From assembly GCA_038533575.1 (NCBI GenBank), contig JBCAYL010000001.1, positions 524,226-588,225 of the forward strand: 64,000 nt of DNA, read 5' to 3'. Both the position numbers and the translations under genes were made by a program. Under the pieces are notes generated by a model. It was not told where the DNA came from, made no database searches, and saw only the letters and a program-made list of their open reading frames with translations. This stretch comes from Pseudomonadota bacterium. Lineage in GTDB: Bacteria; Pseudomonadota; Alphaproteobacteria; Rhodobacterales; Rhodobacteraceae. Below are positions 55,188 through 63,604 of the stretch, one piece after another (within the stretch, counting starts at the first letter, position 1; every line of letters starts with the position of its first letter).

Positions 55188-55217
55188 GAAGGTCTGGCGC
55201 AAACCGCGATCTCGGTG

Positions 55218-55243
55218 ACGGGCGTCCTTTGGGCGCCCGTTTT
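55218..55243 (+). terminator. Rho-independent terminator after bioY
   Basis: ACGGGCGTCC (55218-55227) and GGGCGCCCGT (55231-55240) pair as a 10-bp stem with one G-U pair and a three-base loop, followed by TTT on the plus strand. It ends bioY transcription 30 bp past the stop. The minus strand has no U tract. Confidence 0.7.
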
Positions 55244-56094
55244 CATTTGAAGGACACGCGAGCGCGCAGCCCGCGGTGGTCGGAGCCGAGGAAGCCCAGC
55301 CGCTCCACCGTGCCTGAAGGGGCGAGCACGTGGTCGATAGGCAACCGCAGCCCACGATGGGCGAAGGTCACGGCGGAGGGTCCGCGATAGGACACGCCCG
55401 CCACCCGCGCCGTGGACCTGACAGCATGGCTCCACGGCATCTGGTTGAAATCTCCGCCGATGATCATCGGGCCCTCGAGGTTTTCCAGCACGGTGTGGAC
55501 CTCCGGGAGCTGGCCGGGCTGCGCGAAGGGCCACGGCCAATGCAGGTGCACGGAGACGACCCAGCCGGGCCCGCTTTCACCCACCACCTGCAGCGCGGCA
55601 AGCCCGCGCGCGCGGCTACAGCGCCCGCCTTCGGGCCCAGCAGGAAGCCGGGAGAGCACCGCCATGGAATAGAGCGCGCCGAAATCGCAGCGCTGCCTGA
55701 CGGGGAAATCCTCCGCGAGGAGATCGAGAAGGCGCGCGTTCTGCGGAGAGAGCTCCTGGAGCGTGACGATGTCTGCCCCCGCGGCGCGGATATCGGCGGC
55801 CAGGTCCTCCACGGCGCGGTTCCAGTAACCCAGGTTCTTCTGGTAGAGGACGATCTCGCCCGGATGGTCCGGACTGCGATCCCAGAGAAGCTGGTTGAGG
55901 GCGAGGCTCGCGAGCGTGAGCGCTGCCGCCGCCCAGGCCCAGCGCGCCCTGCGCAGGGAGGGCCAAAGGCAGAGACCGAGAACGCCCACTCCCAGTGGCA
56001 CGCGTAGCACGGCGAGACTGTCGAGCGCGGGGTGGAGCGCGCCGCCATGGGAGGCAAGAAACAGGGCGGCACAAAGGAGGGCGGCGATCTTCAT
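55243..56094 (-). CDS. Membrane-bound endonuclease/exonuclease/phosphatase family protein
   Basis: A 283-residue protein with two or three N-terminal hydrophobic segments (about 1-75) and a C-terminal EEP domain. Active-site blocks are VTLQELSPQNARLLDLL (Glu), VVSVHLHWPWP, IIGGDFNQMPWS (Asp, Asn), RLPIDHVLAP and GSDHRGLRA (His). The same layout occurs in many small Rhodobacterales proteins of the YafD-like group. It might act on phosphoesters at the membrane, but the substrate is unknown. It is convergent with bioY. Confidence 0.86.
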   Translation of the reverse strand: MKIAALLCAALFLASHGGALHPALDSLAVLRVPLGVGVLGLCLWPSLRRARWAWAAAALTLASLALNQLLWDRSPDHPGEIVLYQKNLGYWNRAVEDLAADIRAAGADIVTLQELSPQNARLLDLLAEDFPVRQRCDFGALYSMAVLSRLPAGPEGGRCSRARGLAALQVVGESGPGWVVSVHLHWPWPFAQPGQLPEVHTVLENLEGPMIIGGDFNQMPWSHAVRSTARVAGVSYRGPSAVTFAHRGLRLPIDHVLAPSGTVERLGFLGSDHRGLRARVSFK

Positions 56095-56133
56095 CGCGCT
56101 TCGCTAGCCTGAATGCGCCCGGAGCGCGAGCGC

Positions 56134-57369
56134 TTAGGCCACGCGGTCCACCGGGCCGTCGATGAGCTTGGTCTTCACGACACTCGTGGCCTCGAGGGTG
56201 CGGTGCACCGGGCATTTGTCGGCGATCTCCAGGAGCTTCTGGCGCTCGGCCTCCGTGAGGTCCCCGTCGAGGTGGATGTGGCGCACGAAATGGTCGAGCT
56301 TGGCCGAGGCGCTGGGCTCGGTATCCTGCCCGTGGACCTTGTCATGGGTGACGTCGACGTAGACGTGGCGCAGCTTGAGGCCTTTGCGACGCGCATAGAG
56401 GCGGATCGTCATGGAGGTGCAGGCCCCGAGCCCCGCCGAGAGGAAGCCGTAGGGCGACATGCCCCGGTTGGTGCCGCCATAGGCGACAGGTTCGTCGGCG
56501 AGCGCGTGGTGCGTGGGGCCGTGGGTGATGTCCTGCAGGAAGCCCTTGGGATCAGCCTCTGCCACGCGGACAACGCCTTCCGGCGCCCCGATGGGGGCTG
56601 CGAGCTTGGGCAGCGCGAGGTACCGCGTCGCCCAGGCGGCGATGACCTCGGCGGCGTATTCGGCATCGTCGGCGTCGGTGATGAGGTGATCGGCGCTGTC
56701 GAGGGTCACGAAGCTCTTCGGATGCTTGGCGGCGCGGAAGATCGCCTCGGCATTCTCGATGCCCACGATGGTGTCCTTCGGGGCATGTAGGATGAGATGG
56801 GCTGCGCGGGTTGCGGCGATGGCGTCCGCGAGGGTCTCGGAGGCGACATCATCCACGAAGGCCTGACCAATGGTGATGGGACGGCCGCCGAGATTGACCG
56901 TGGCCCGGCCGTGGGCGGCGATATCGGAGAGCGCGCCTTCGAAGTTGTGCGTCACGTGGGCGGGCTCGAACGGCGCGCCGAGGGTGACGACGGCGCGGAT
57001 ACCGGGGAGGTCCGCGGCGGCCTTGAGCACCGCCGCGCCCCCGAGCGAATGCCCGATGAGAAGCGTGGGTGGCATGCCCCGCGCCTCGAGCGCGGCATGG
57101 GCCGCGCGGAGATCGGCCACATTGGAGGAGAAGGTCGTATTGCCGAATTCGCCCTCCGAATGCCCGAGGCCGGTGAAATCGAAACGCAGCACCGCGAGCC
57201 CCAGCGCGGCGAGGCGTGACGCGATGCGCCGCGCGGCGGGGATGTCCTTGCCGCAGGTGAAACAATGGGCGAGGAGCGCCGTGCCCAGATGCGGCCCGTC
57301 GGGCATGTCGAGGCGGGCGGCGAGTTTGGAGCCGTCATGGCCTTCGAAGGTGAAGCGTTCGGTGGGCAT
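56134..57369 (-). CDS. Alpha/beta hydrolase fused to an OsmC domain
   Basis: A fused protein of 411 residues. The N-terminal half is an alpha/beta hydrolase with nucleophile Ser108 in IGHSLGGAAVLKA and a late ITDADDAEYA region after VTLDSADHLI (Asp, His). The C-terminal half is an OsmC/Ohr-type domain with cysteines Cys317 (GLGACTSMTIRLYA) and Cys386 (DKCPVHRTLEA), which reduce organic peroxides in Ohr. The ATG at 57369 (MPTERFTFEG) was chosen; upstream open frame lacks homology. It lies after dddP on the same strand (116-bp gap). Confidence 0.9.
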   Translation of the reverse strand: MPTERFTFEGHDGSKLAARLDMPDGPHLGTALLAHCFTCGKDIPAARRIASRLAALGLAVLRFDFTGLGHSEGEFGNTTFSSNVADLRAAHAALEARGMPPTLLIGHSLGGAAVLKAAADLPGIRAVVTLGAPFEPAHVTHNFEGALSDIAAHGRATVNLGGRPITIGQAFVDDVASETLADAIAATRAAHLILHAPKDTIVGIENAEAIFRAAKHPKSFVTLDSADHLITDADDAEYAAEVIAAWATRYLALPKLAAPIGAPEGVVRVAEADPKGFLQDITHGPTHHALADEPVAYGGTNRGMSPYGFLSAGLGACTSMTIRLYARRKGLKLRHVYVDVTHDKVHGQDTEPSASAKLDHFVRHIHLDGDLTEAERQKLLEIADKCPVHRTLEATSVVKTKLIDGPVDRVA

Positions 57370-57485
57370 GGGGGCCTCCTTGTGGTGCACCGAGGATGGG
57401 AGGACCGCGCGTGTCTTCCAAGCCCTGTTACGCCCGAGGCACGGGGAGGTGATGCGTGTTGCAGCCGCGCCGGGCGGGCGCGGGG

Positions 57486-58829
57486 TTAGAGCGTGCCGAG
57501 GAGGGCCGGGTCGTGGGGGTAGGTGGTGAGGTTCTCGTAGCCGGTCTCTGTCACCAGCACCTGGTCTTCCAGCTTGATGCAGAAATCGCCGCCATCCTCG
57601 CCGACGAGCGCCTCCACGCAGAGCGTCATGCCGGGCTCGAGCTCGTAGTCGAAGGCGCTGGGCACCATCTTGTCCGGATAGGCCACAAGGGGCCATTCAT
57701 CACAGAGCCCAACGCCATGGGCGAGGCAGCCGTATTTGCGCGCCTGGTACTTCTCCGGCAAACGGTGAGAGCGGGCGATCCAGTCCTCGATGTTGAGGCC
57801 CGGACGGATCAATTCCATATTGGTTTCAATATGTTCCAAGGCGCACTTCATGGCTTCGATCATGTCGGGGCGGGGCTTTCCCTCGCCGATCCACCAGGTG
57901 CGGGAGATATCCACGCAGATGCCGTAGCTGCCAACGAGATCGGTGTCGAAGGCGAGGATCTCGTTGCGTTCTGGGATCCGCGGGCCGCATTCCTGGAACC
58001 ACGGGTTCGTCCGCGGGCCGGTGGCCAATAGCCGGGTTTCGATCCATTCGCCGCCGCGCTTGATGTTCTCGGCATGGAGCACGGCCCAGATATCATCCTC
58101 GCAGGTGGTGCCGTCGCCCATATGGGCGCGGGCGAAGTCTTCCATGGCGCGGCAGGACGCCTCGCACGCGTGGGAGGCGCAGCGCATGGCCTTTATCTCG
58201 TCCGGGCCTTTGACGGCGCGGGCCTTCTCGGTGAGCTCCTCGCCCGGAAATACTTCGAAGCCATGGGCTTCGAGCGCGCGGAGGCCGTGGATCATGATCT
58301 TGTCCACGCCGAGGCGCATGTTGCCCCCGCCGTGCTCGTTGATCAGATCGCGGACCTCCCTGGAGAAGGCGTCCGTGGCGGGTTCGATCCGGTCTCCCCG
58401 GTCGAAATAGAAGAAGTCCGCGCCGGAACGCTGCTCATTCACCAGTGGATTGAAGGTGCTCAGGAAGGGCGCGATCTTGTAATCCCAGAGAACCATGTAG
58501 CCATCGGCGCAGACCATGAGCGCCCGGAATGGATTGTGGGTGTTCCAGAGCTGCATGTTGGTGCTGTCTGTGGCGTAGCGGATGTTGAGCGGGTCGAAGA
58601 CGAGGAGTGCGCCGTAATCGCGCGCGGCGATGGCCTCGACGAGCCGCCCGTGGCGGTAGCGGCGCATGGCCTGGAGGTCCGGAAGGGCGAGGCCGGCCGC
58701 CCCCCATTCGGCGTAGGCGAGCGCGGTGGGTCCGATCTCGATCCGGTCGTTGTCGTCTGGCGTGTTGTCGCCCTTCAGCCCCGCTTTCAACGGGTCTATC
58801 TTGCGGATATCTCGGTAGGGCCGGTTCAT
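57486..58829 (-). CDS. dddP: Dimethylsulfoniopropionate lyase DddP
   Basis: Metal-dependent DMSP lyase of the M24 (creatinase/prolidase) fold, 447 residues, which splits DMSP to acrylate and dimethyl sulfide. The metal ligands fall at the positions reported for the Ruegeria enzyme: Asp295, Asp297, Asp307, His371, Glu406 and Glu421, and the proposed catalytic Asp377 (GVGLCDEWPL) and Tyr366 are also there. Typical segments include YATDSTNMQLWNTHNPFRAL and RLLATGPRTNPWFQECGPRI. The N-terminus MNRPYRDIRKIDPLKAGLKG fits. It is divergent from the DUF3445 gene, 67 bp apart, with the hydrolase-OsmC gene downstream. Confidence 0.93.
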   Translation of the reverse strand: MNRPYRDIRKIDPLKAGLKGDNTPDDNDRIEIGPTALAYAEWGAAGLALPDLQAMRRYRHGRLVEAIAARDYGALLVFDPLNIRYATDSTNMQLWNTHNPFRALMVCADGYMVLWDYKIAPFLSTFNPLVNEQRSGADFFYFDRGDRIEPATDAFSREVRDLINEHGGGNMRLGVDKIMIHGLRALEAHGFEVFPGEELTEKARAVKGPDEIKAMRCASHACEASCRAMEDFARAHMGDGTTCEDDIWAVLHAENIKRGGEWIETRLLATGPRTNPWFQECGPRIPERNEILAFDTDLVGSYGICVDISRTWWIGEGKPRPDMIEAMKCALEHIETNMELIRPGLNIEDWIARSHRLPEKYQARKYGCLAHGVGLCDEWPLVAYPDKMVPSAFDYELEPGMTLCVEALVGEDGGDFCIKLEDQVLVTETGYENLTTYPHDPALLGTL

Positions 58830-58896
58830 GCGCGTCTGCCTTTCGGGTCAGCGTGGAAGGCGCGGCGCGCGGCGTCTGGAAGGAATGCGAAGCGAA

Positions 58897-59574
58897 ATGT
58901 CGGATTCGGTGCTCCAGCGGCACGTGCCATACCCGGCGACGGAGGCGCGGCGTTTGCCCGGGATGCAGATGCTCGCCCCGCGGGACTGGCTGGTCTTCGA
59001 CGAGGCGGAGGCGGCGCAATGCGCGCTGAGGCGGAGGCTCCTGGGCGAGCGGCGCGCGGAGGTGCTGGCGGCGATGCGGGGCACGGAGGCGCTGATGTCA
59101 GAGGCCTGCGCGGTGATCTCGGAGCATCTCGCGCGCGATCACGGACGGCCCGGCGTCGCGCGCTTCGAGGATCTGGCGGGGGCGATCCAGGAGGATGTGA
59201 TCATCCTCGAGAAGCGGGACGGGGCCCATGTCATGGCGGCGGCGCTGCTCTGCTTCCCGGCGTCCTGGACGCTTGCCGAGAAGATCGGCCGACCCATGGC
59301 GCGCATCCACGCGCCCGTGGCCGCGATCGACGCGCGCATGGACGCGATGATCGAGGCGGTCTTCGCGGCGGTGACGCCCGCGCGTCCGCTCTGGCGCTAC
59401 AACCAGCTCTGGTATCGGGATCCCGCACTTTTCCAGCCGCGGCGCGAAGACGATCCGCGGGGTCACAAGGCGGGGGATTACCTGCGCACGGAGCGCCAGT
59501 GCCTGGTGCGGATGCCCTCGGGCGCGCTTCTCTTCACGATCCACACTTACGTGGTGCATCGCGACGATCTCTAG
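58897..59574 (+). CDS. DUF3445 family heme-dependent oxidative N-demethylase-like protein
   Basis: A 225-residue protein related to the PAS-fold, heme-binding alpha subunit of dimethylamine N-demethylase (HODM). Segments seen are PGMQMLAPRDWLVFDEAEAA, LAGAIQEDVIILEKRDGAHV, LLCFPASWTLAEKIGRPM, IHAPVAA and NQLWYRDPALFQP, then RTERQCLVRMPSGALLFTIHTYV. The R-x-E-R-Q-x-L-x-R-x-P block is the most typical part. The known enzyme needs three more subunits, none of which is here, so the stand-alone protein may do something else. The start at 58897 was preferred; ATGs at 58828 and 58885 are possible. The gene is divergent from dddP. Confidence 0.78.
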   Translation: MSDSVLQRHVPYPATEARRLPGMQMLAPRDWLVFDEAEAAQCALRRRLLGERRAEVLAAMRGTEALMSEACAVISEHLARDHGRPGVARFEDLAGAIQEDVIILEKRDGAHVMAAALLCFPASWTLAEKIGRPMARIHAPVAAIDARMDAMIEAVFAAVTPARPLWRYNQLWYRDPALFQPRREDDPRGHKAGDYLRTERQCLVRMPSGALLFTIHTYVVHRDDL

Positions 59575-59656
59575 TGTGGTGCGTCGCCGTGCGGCTCTGT
59601 TTCTCCGCGCGCCATACGGCGTGCTCGAAAGGCGCCCGCCCACCGACCCGGGCGAT

Positions 59657-60568
59657 TTACATCGAGAAGAGCGCCGCGAGGTAGGCCCCGTAGGCGAGGA
59701 GCGCGAGCGCACCCGAGATGCGGGCGAGGACCGGGCGTGTGACGAGGAGCACGAGCAGGACGGCGGTGGCCGCCAGCATGACCCAGACATCGAAGCCGCG
59801 GATGGCGGCGACGTCGGGAATGGGGGCGACGAGGGCCGTGACGCCGAGGATGCCCAGGATGTTGAAGAGGTTCGAGCCCACGATATTGCCGAGGGCGAGG
59901 TCCATCTCGCGCTTGCGGGCAGCAATCAGGGTGGTGACGAGCTCCGGGAGCGAGGTGCCGATGGCCACGAGTGTAAGCCCGATGACCGCCTCGGGGACGC
60001 CGAGGCCCGCGGCGAGGCTAGACGCGCCGAGGACGAGGGCGCGCGCGGCGGCGATGGTGATGGCAAGGCCCGCGAGGGCGAGAAGCAGCGGGCCGAACGC
60101 GGTGCCTTCCCGCGCGCCGGGCACCTTGGGCGAGGTGGCGAGCGTGCGCCAGAGATAGGCGGCGAGGCCCGCGAGGAGCACCGCGCCCGCCCCGCGGGAA
60201 ACGCCGCCCGTGGCGATGAGCGCCGTGGCCGCGAGGGTAGCGAGGGCGAGCGCTATCATGTCTCCGCGCAAGGCCGCGCGGTCCACCGCGATGGGGGCAA
60301 GCAGCGCGCCTAGGCCAAGGATGAGGAGGATGTTACCGATATTTGAGCCCACGACGTTGCCCAGCGCGATGCCCGGTGCATCCGCCAGCGCCGCTTGCAC
60401 GCTCGTGGCGAGCTCGGGCGCGGAGGTCCCGAAGCCCACCAGCGTGAGCCCGATCACGAGGGGAGAGACACCGAAGGCACGCGCCGCGGTGGCGGCGCCG
60501 CGCACGAGAAGCTCACCGCCAAGGATGAGCCCGGCCAAACCGAAGATGACGAGGAGGATATCGCCCAT
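59657..60568 (-). CDS. Calcium/sodium antiporter (YrbG-like)
   Basis: Cation/Ca2+ exchanger of 303 residues with about ten hydrophobic segments and two inverted alpha repeats: GFGTSAPELATSVQAAL (about 47-63) with GNVVGSNIGNILLILG, and AIGTSLPELVTTLIAARKRE with GNIVGSNLFNILGILG. The acidic residues in G-T-S-x-P-E are the ion site. It is a normal YrbG-type size and lies convergent with the DUF3445 gene. Confidence 0.92.
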   Translation of the reverse strand: MGDILLVIFGLAGLILGGELLVRGAATAARAFGVSPLVIGLTLVGFGTSAPELATSVQAALADAPGIALGNVVGSNIGNILLILGLGALLAPIAVDRAALRGDMIALALATLAATALIATGGVSRGAGAVLLAGLAAYLWRTLATSPKVPGAREGTAFGPLLLALAGLAITIAAARALVLGASSLAAGLGVPEAVIGLTLVAIGTSLPELVTTLIAARKREMDLALGNIVGSNLFNILGILGVTALVAPIPDVAAIRGFDVWVMLAATAVLLVLLVTRPVLARISGALALLAYGAYLAALFSM

Positions 60569-60645
60569 GGGCGTAGACTTTCATGGCGCGGGACACCGGC
60601 CCGCATCGCCGGAAAATGGCCTCGGCCCGGGGCGGCTTCAAGAGC

Positions 60646-61389
60646 TCAGACCGTGAGGTTGAGCGGATCGATATAGGCCGGGTCCTCCTCGCGCATCACG
60701 CGCAGGATGTCCCGGTGCATGCGGCGCTTGAGCTCGCCGAAGATGGCGCGGCTCTTCGAGAAGCCCTCGGCCAGCTCGAGGGCGCCTGCGAGGGTGGCCT
60801 CGGCGTCGGGGAAGGCTGCGGTGATGACCTTGTCGGCGAGGAGATCCTCTGCCGTGGCACGGCGGCCCGACAGGATGAGGTCGTTGAAGCGCGGCTCGGG
60901 GATGGCCTTGCGGGTGAAGGCGATCATGGAGGGCAGGAAGGGGATCGAGATATCCACCTCCGGGAAGCAGAAATAGCCGCGATCGGCGCGCATGACGCGG
61001 AAATCGCAGCAGCAGGCGAGCATGGCGCCATTGCCGAAGGCGTGGCCGGTGAGCGCGCCGATGACCGGCACTGGCAGCGTCAGGAGCCCGGCGAAGACGT
61101 CGTTCATCGCGTACATGAAGGCGCGGATGTCGTCCTGCTTGCCGCCATGCATGGCCGCCATGAGCCAATTGAGATCCACGCCCTGCGACCAGTTCTTCTC
61201 GTCGCTCGAGGTGATGACGAGGGATTTGACGGAAGCGTCGCGCTCCACTTCCGCGAGGGCCGCTTTCATCGCCTCGGCGAAGGCGAGGTTTTGCTTGTTC
61301 TCGCCATTGGTGAGCGTGAGCACGGCCACCTTGCCGCGCCGCTCCAGCGTGAGGACATCGTTGGCGATCGTGGGGGCGGGGGTGGACAT
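60646..61389 (-). CDS. Enoyl-CoA hydratase/isomerase family protein
   Basis: Crotonase-fold protein of 247 residues. The oxyanion hole lies in VITSSDEKNWSQGVDLNW and GALTGHAFGNGAMLACCCDF, and YFCFPEVDISIPFLPSM is the following block. The usual catalytic glutamate positions look closer to the 3,2-enoyl-CoA isomerase group than to a plain hydratase. It acts in fatty acid or unusual acyl-CoA breakdown. With dddP 2 kb away it could in principle act on acrylyl-CoA, but nothing in the sequence shows that. Confidence 0.87.
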   Translation of the reverse strand: MSTPAPTIANDVLTLERRGKVAVLTLTNGENKQNLAFAEAMKAALAEVERDASVKSLVITSSDEKNWSQGVDLNWLMAAMHGGKQDDIRAFMYAMNDVFAGLLTLPVPVIGALTGHAFGNGAMLACCCDFRVMRADRGYFCFPEVDISIPFLPSMIAFTRKAIPEPRFNDLILSGRRATAEDLLADKVITAAFPDAEATLAGALELAEGFSKSRAIFGELKRRMHRDILRVMREEDPAYIDPLNLTV

Positions 61390-61559
61390 GGTCTGGCTCC
61401 TTGACGCGCGCGTCAGGTGTCATGCGCAGGACGCGCGCGCGCAAGGGAAACGTGAGGTCACGGGCGCGGGGCAGGCGCGTGGCCAGCTTACGGGAAGGGG
61501 CTATCCAGCGCCTGCCTGCGCGCCTAGGCTGACGGGACTGATCAAGACGGAGAACCGCC

Positions 61560-62396
61560 ATGACCCATCCCGCGCTCACATCCGCCTCCGTGGCCGTCGT
61601 CACCGGCGGCGCATCCGGGATCGGGCTCGCGATCGCCAGCGAGTACGCCCGGCTTGGGATGCGCGTGGTGGTGGTGGACCTCGCGGCCGACAGGCTGGCT
61701 GCGGCGGGAGAACGGCTGCGCGCAGCGGGGGCGGCGGAGGTAATGACGTCCGAGACCGACATCTCCGACCGCGCCGCCGTGGAGGCGCTCGAGGCACGTG
61801 TGGCGGAGGCCTTCGGCGGCACCGACATTCTCATGGCCAATGCCGGGATCGGCGTGAGCTCGTCCTGTCTCGGCACGCGCGAGGCCTGGGAGGCGACACT
61901 CGGGGTCAATCTCTGGGGGCCAGTGCATTGCTGCCAGGCCTTCGTGCCTCGGATGATTGCCCGCGGGCGGCCCGGCTTCATCGTCAACACGGGCTCAAAG
62001 CAGGGCATCACCACGCCGCCGGGGAACCCAGCCTACAATGTGTCGAAGGCGGGCCTCAAAGCCTATACCGAAGCGCTGGCCCACGAACTCAGGACCACCG
62101 AGGGCGCGGCGCTGACGGCGCATCTCCTCGTCCCCGGCTTCGTCCATACGGGCATGACCGGACGGGCCGAGAAGCCCCCGGCGGCGTGGACGGCGGAACA
62201 AACGGCGGCGTTTTTCCTCAAAAGCCTCGCACGCGGTGATTTCTACATCCTGTGCCCCGATAACGACGTGCCGCGCGCGCTCGACGAAAAGCGCATCGCC
62301 TGGGCCATGGGCGACCTCATCGAGAACCGCCCGGCCCTGAGCCGCTGGCACCCCGATTATGCCGAGGCCTTCGCGGCCCATGTGAAAGAGAGCTGA
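61560..62396 (+). CDS. SDR family NAD(P)-dependent oxidoreductase
   Basis: Classical short-chain dehydrogenase of 278 residues. The cofactor loop is VTGGASGIGLAIA (T-G-x3-G-x-G, about 15-27), NAGIG follows near residue 94, and the catalytic Tyr and Lys are in PAYNVSKAGLKAY. The Ser is in VNTGSKQGI. Asp in VVDLAADRL after beta 2 suggests NAD+ rather than NADP+. The substrate is unknown. It is followed by the GAF-Fis regulator after 109 bp, with an operator between. Confidence 0.9.
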   Translation: MTHPALTSASVAVVTGGASGIGLAIASEYARLGMRVVVVDLAADRLAAAGERLRAAGAAEVMTSETDISDRAAVEALEARVAEAFGGTDILMANAGIGVSSSCLGTREAWEATLGVNLWGPVHCCQAFVPRMIARGRPGFIVNTGSKQGITTPPGNPAYNVSKAGLKAYTEALAHELRTTEGAALTAHLLVPGFVHTGMTGRAEKPPAAWTAEQTAAFFLKSLARGDFYILCPDNDVPRALDEKRIAWAMGDLIENRPALSRWHPDYAEAFAAHVKES

Positions 62397-62401
62397 GGCC
62401 G

Positions 62402-62421
62402 GTGTCTCGGATGCGAGACAC
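62402..62421. promoter_or_regulatory. Perfect inverted repeat upstream of the GAF-Fis regulator (candidate operator)
   Basis: GTGTCTC (62402-62408), spacer GGATGC, GAGACAC (62415-62421) is a perfect 7-bp inverted repeat. It starts 5 bp after the SDR stop and 84 bp upstream of the regulator's ATG. A near copy lies in front of the aldehyde dehydrogenase gene at 63462-63481. It fits an AcoR-type TGTC-N-GACA site and is probably bound by the regulator itself. Confidence 0.65.
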
Positions 62422-62505
62422 ATTGCTGCGGCGCGGCGAGGCAAAGCCCCGCGCAGGTGCTGCAGCGCGGCGGGACTCCGCGCACACGCTGCGGTAGCGT
62501 TCCGC

Positions 62506-63453
62506 ATGCGTCACGCAGACCTCGTCTTTTCCGCCATCACATCGGAGCAAGCCGCGCGCTCCCGCATCGTCGCCTCCTGGGCGCGGTCGCACCGGCGTCA
62601 CGGGCTCGACCCAGCACGCAAGGGCGAGGCGACGGTGCTGAGCGCGTGGGAAATGCGGCCGCGACTGGAGGCCAGCGAGCGCCTTACGCGGGTGGCGGCG
62701 TCCAAGCTCGACCAGCTCTACGGGCTTGTTTCCATTTCAGGTTGTGCCGTCGTGCTCACCGACGGCGACGGCGTCATCCTCGACCGCCGCGTGTCGGATG
62801 GTGAGGCCGGGGCTTTCGCCTCCTGGGGTCTCATCGAGGGCGCGGATTGGAGCGAGGCGCAGGAGGGCACCAACGGCATCGGGACCTGCCTCGCCGAGAA
62901 GCGGAGCCTCATCGTGCACCGGGACGAGCACTTCTGCTCGAAGAACGTGGCCATGAGCTGCATCGATTCGCCGATCTACGGCGCGGATGGGGCGATCCTA
63001 GGCGCACTCGACGTCTCCTCCGCCCGGGCCGACCAGACCGCGGCGATGAACTCCATGATGGCGGCCATGGTCGCGCAGACCGCCCGGCAGATCGAGGCGG
63101 ACAATCTCAAGGCCAGTTTCGAGGGCGCGCGCGTCGTCTTTGCAGGCGGCGAGGATGCCGATCGCAACGCGCTTCTCGCGATCAACGGCGATGACGTCGT
63201 CATCGGGGCCACGCGCGCGGCGCGGCAGCTTTACGGCTGGCGCGCGGAGGGCGCCTTCGAGCCCGTGGCGGCCACCGACATCTTCGGGCGCGACGGCGCG
63301 CTCACGGGGCTCGACCGCTCCGAGAAGGCGGCGCTCGTGCGCGCGCTCACCCGCGCGGGCGGCAATGCCTCGGCGGCCGCCAAGGCGCTCGGCATCGGGC
63401 GGGCCACGCTCTACCGCCGCATGAAGCGACTGGGCATTTCAAGAACGCTCTGA
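62506..63453 (+). CDS. GAF domain and Fis-type HTH transcriptional regulator (AcoR-like, lacks AAA+ domain)
   Basis: A 315-residue regulator. The N-terminal half is an AcoR-type GAF sensor (SWARSHRRHGLDPARKG lead, then EAQEGTNGIGTCLAEKRSLIVHRDEHFCSKN and SCIDSPIYGADGAILGALDVSS). The C-terminus has a Fis-type helix-turn-helix (RAGGNASAAAKALGIGRATLYRRMKRLGI, shown here in part). The sigma-54 AAA+ domain that joins these in full-length AcoR is missing, so it should not open sigma-54 promoters and likely acts on sigma-70 promoters. It sits just before an aldehyde dehydrogenase gene and near-identical operators lie before both, so it most likely controls that gene and itself. Confidence 0.88.
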   Translation: MRHADLVFSAITSEQAARSRIVASWARSHRRHGLDPARKGEATVLSAWEMRPRLEASERLTRVAASKLDQLYGLVSISGCAVVLTDGDGVILDRRVSDGEAGAFASWGLIEGADWSEAQEGTNGIGTCLAEKRSLIVHRDEHFCSKNVAMSCIDSPIYGADGAILGALDVSSARADQTAAMNSMMAAMVAQTARQIEADNLKASFEGARVVFAGGEDADRNALLAINGDDVVIGATRAARQLYGWRAEGAFEPVAATDIFGRDGALTGLDRSEKAALVRALTRAGGNASAAAKALGIGRATLYRRMKRLGISRTL

Positions 63454-63461
63454 GGGACAGG

Positions 63462-63481
63462 GTGTATCAGCCGCGGGACAC
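63462..63481. promoter_or_regulatory. Inverted repeat upstream of the aldehyde dehydrogenase gene (candidate operator)
   Basis: GTGTATC (63462-63468), spacer AGCCGC, GGGACAC (63475-63481). It has the same 7-6-7 layout as the repeat at 62402-62421, with 5 of 7 arm positions paired, and the two sites match at most positions over 23 bp, including the flanking GG and AT bases. It lies 124 bp upstream of the ALDH start. Confidence 0.6.
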
Positions 63482-63604
63482 ATCCGCGGCGCGTGACTTG
63501 GGCGGCCTCTTCGCAGGGCGCCGACCGGCGACCTAACGTGGCGCCACACCGCACCATAAGCGGCACCAGGACGAAAACCGCAAACATCCTTTGGGAGGAT
63601 AGCA

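Noticed and set aside
63535-63560. Sigma-54 (-24/-12) promoter for the aldehyde dehydrogenase gene
   Set aside because: A GG and a GC can be found near GTGGCGCCACACCGCAC, but the spacing is one base short, and the regulator lacks the AAA+ domain needed for sigma-54.
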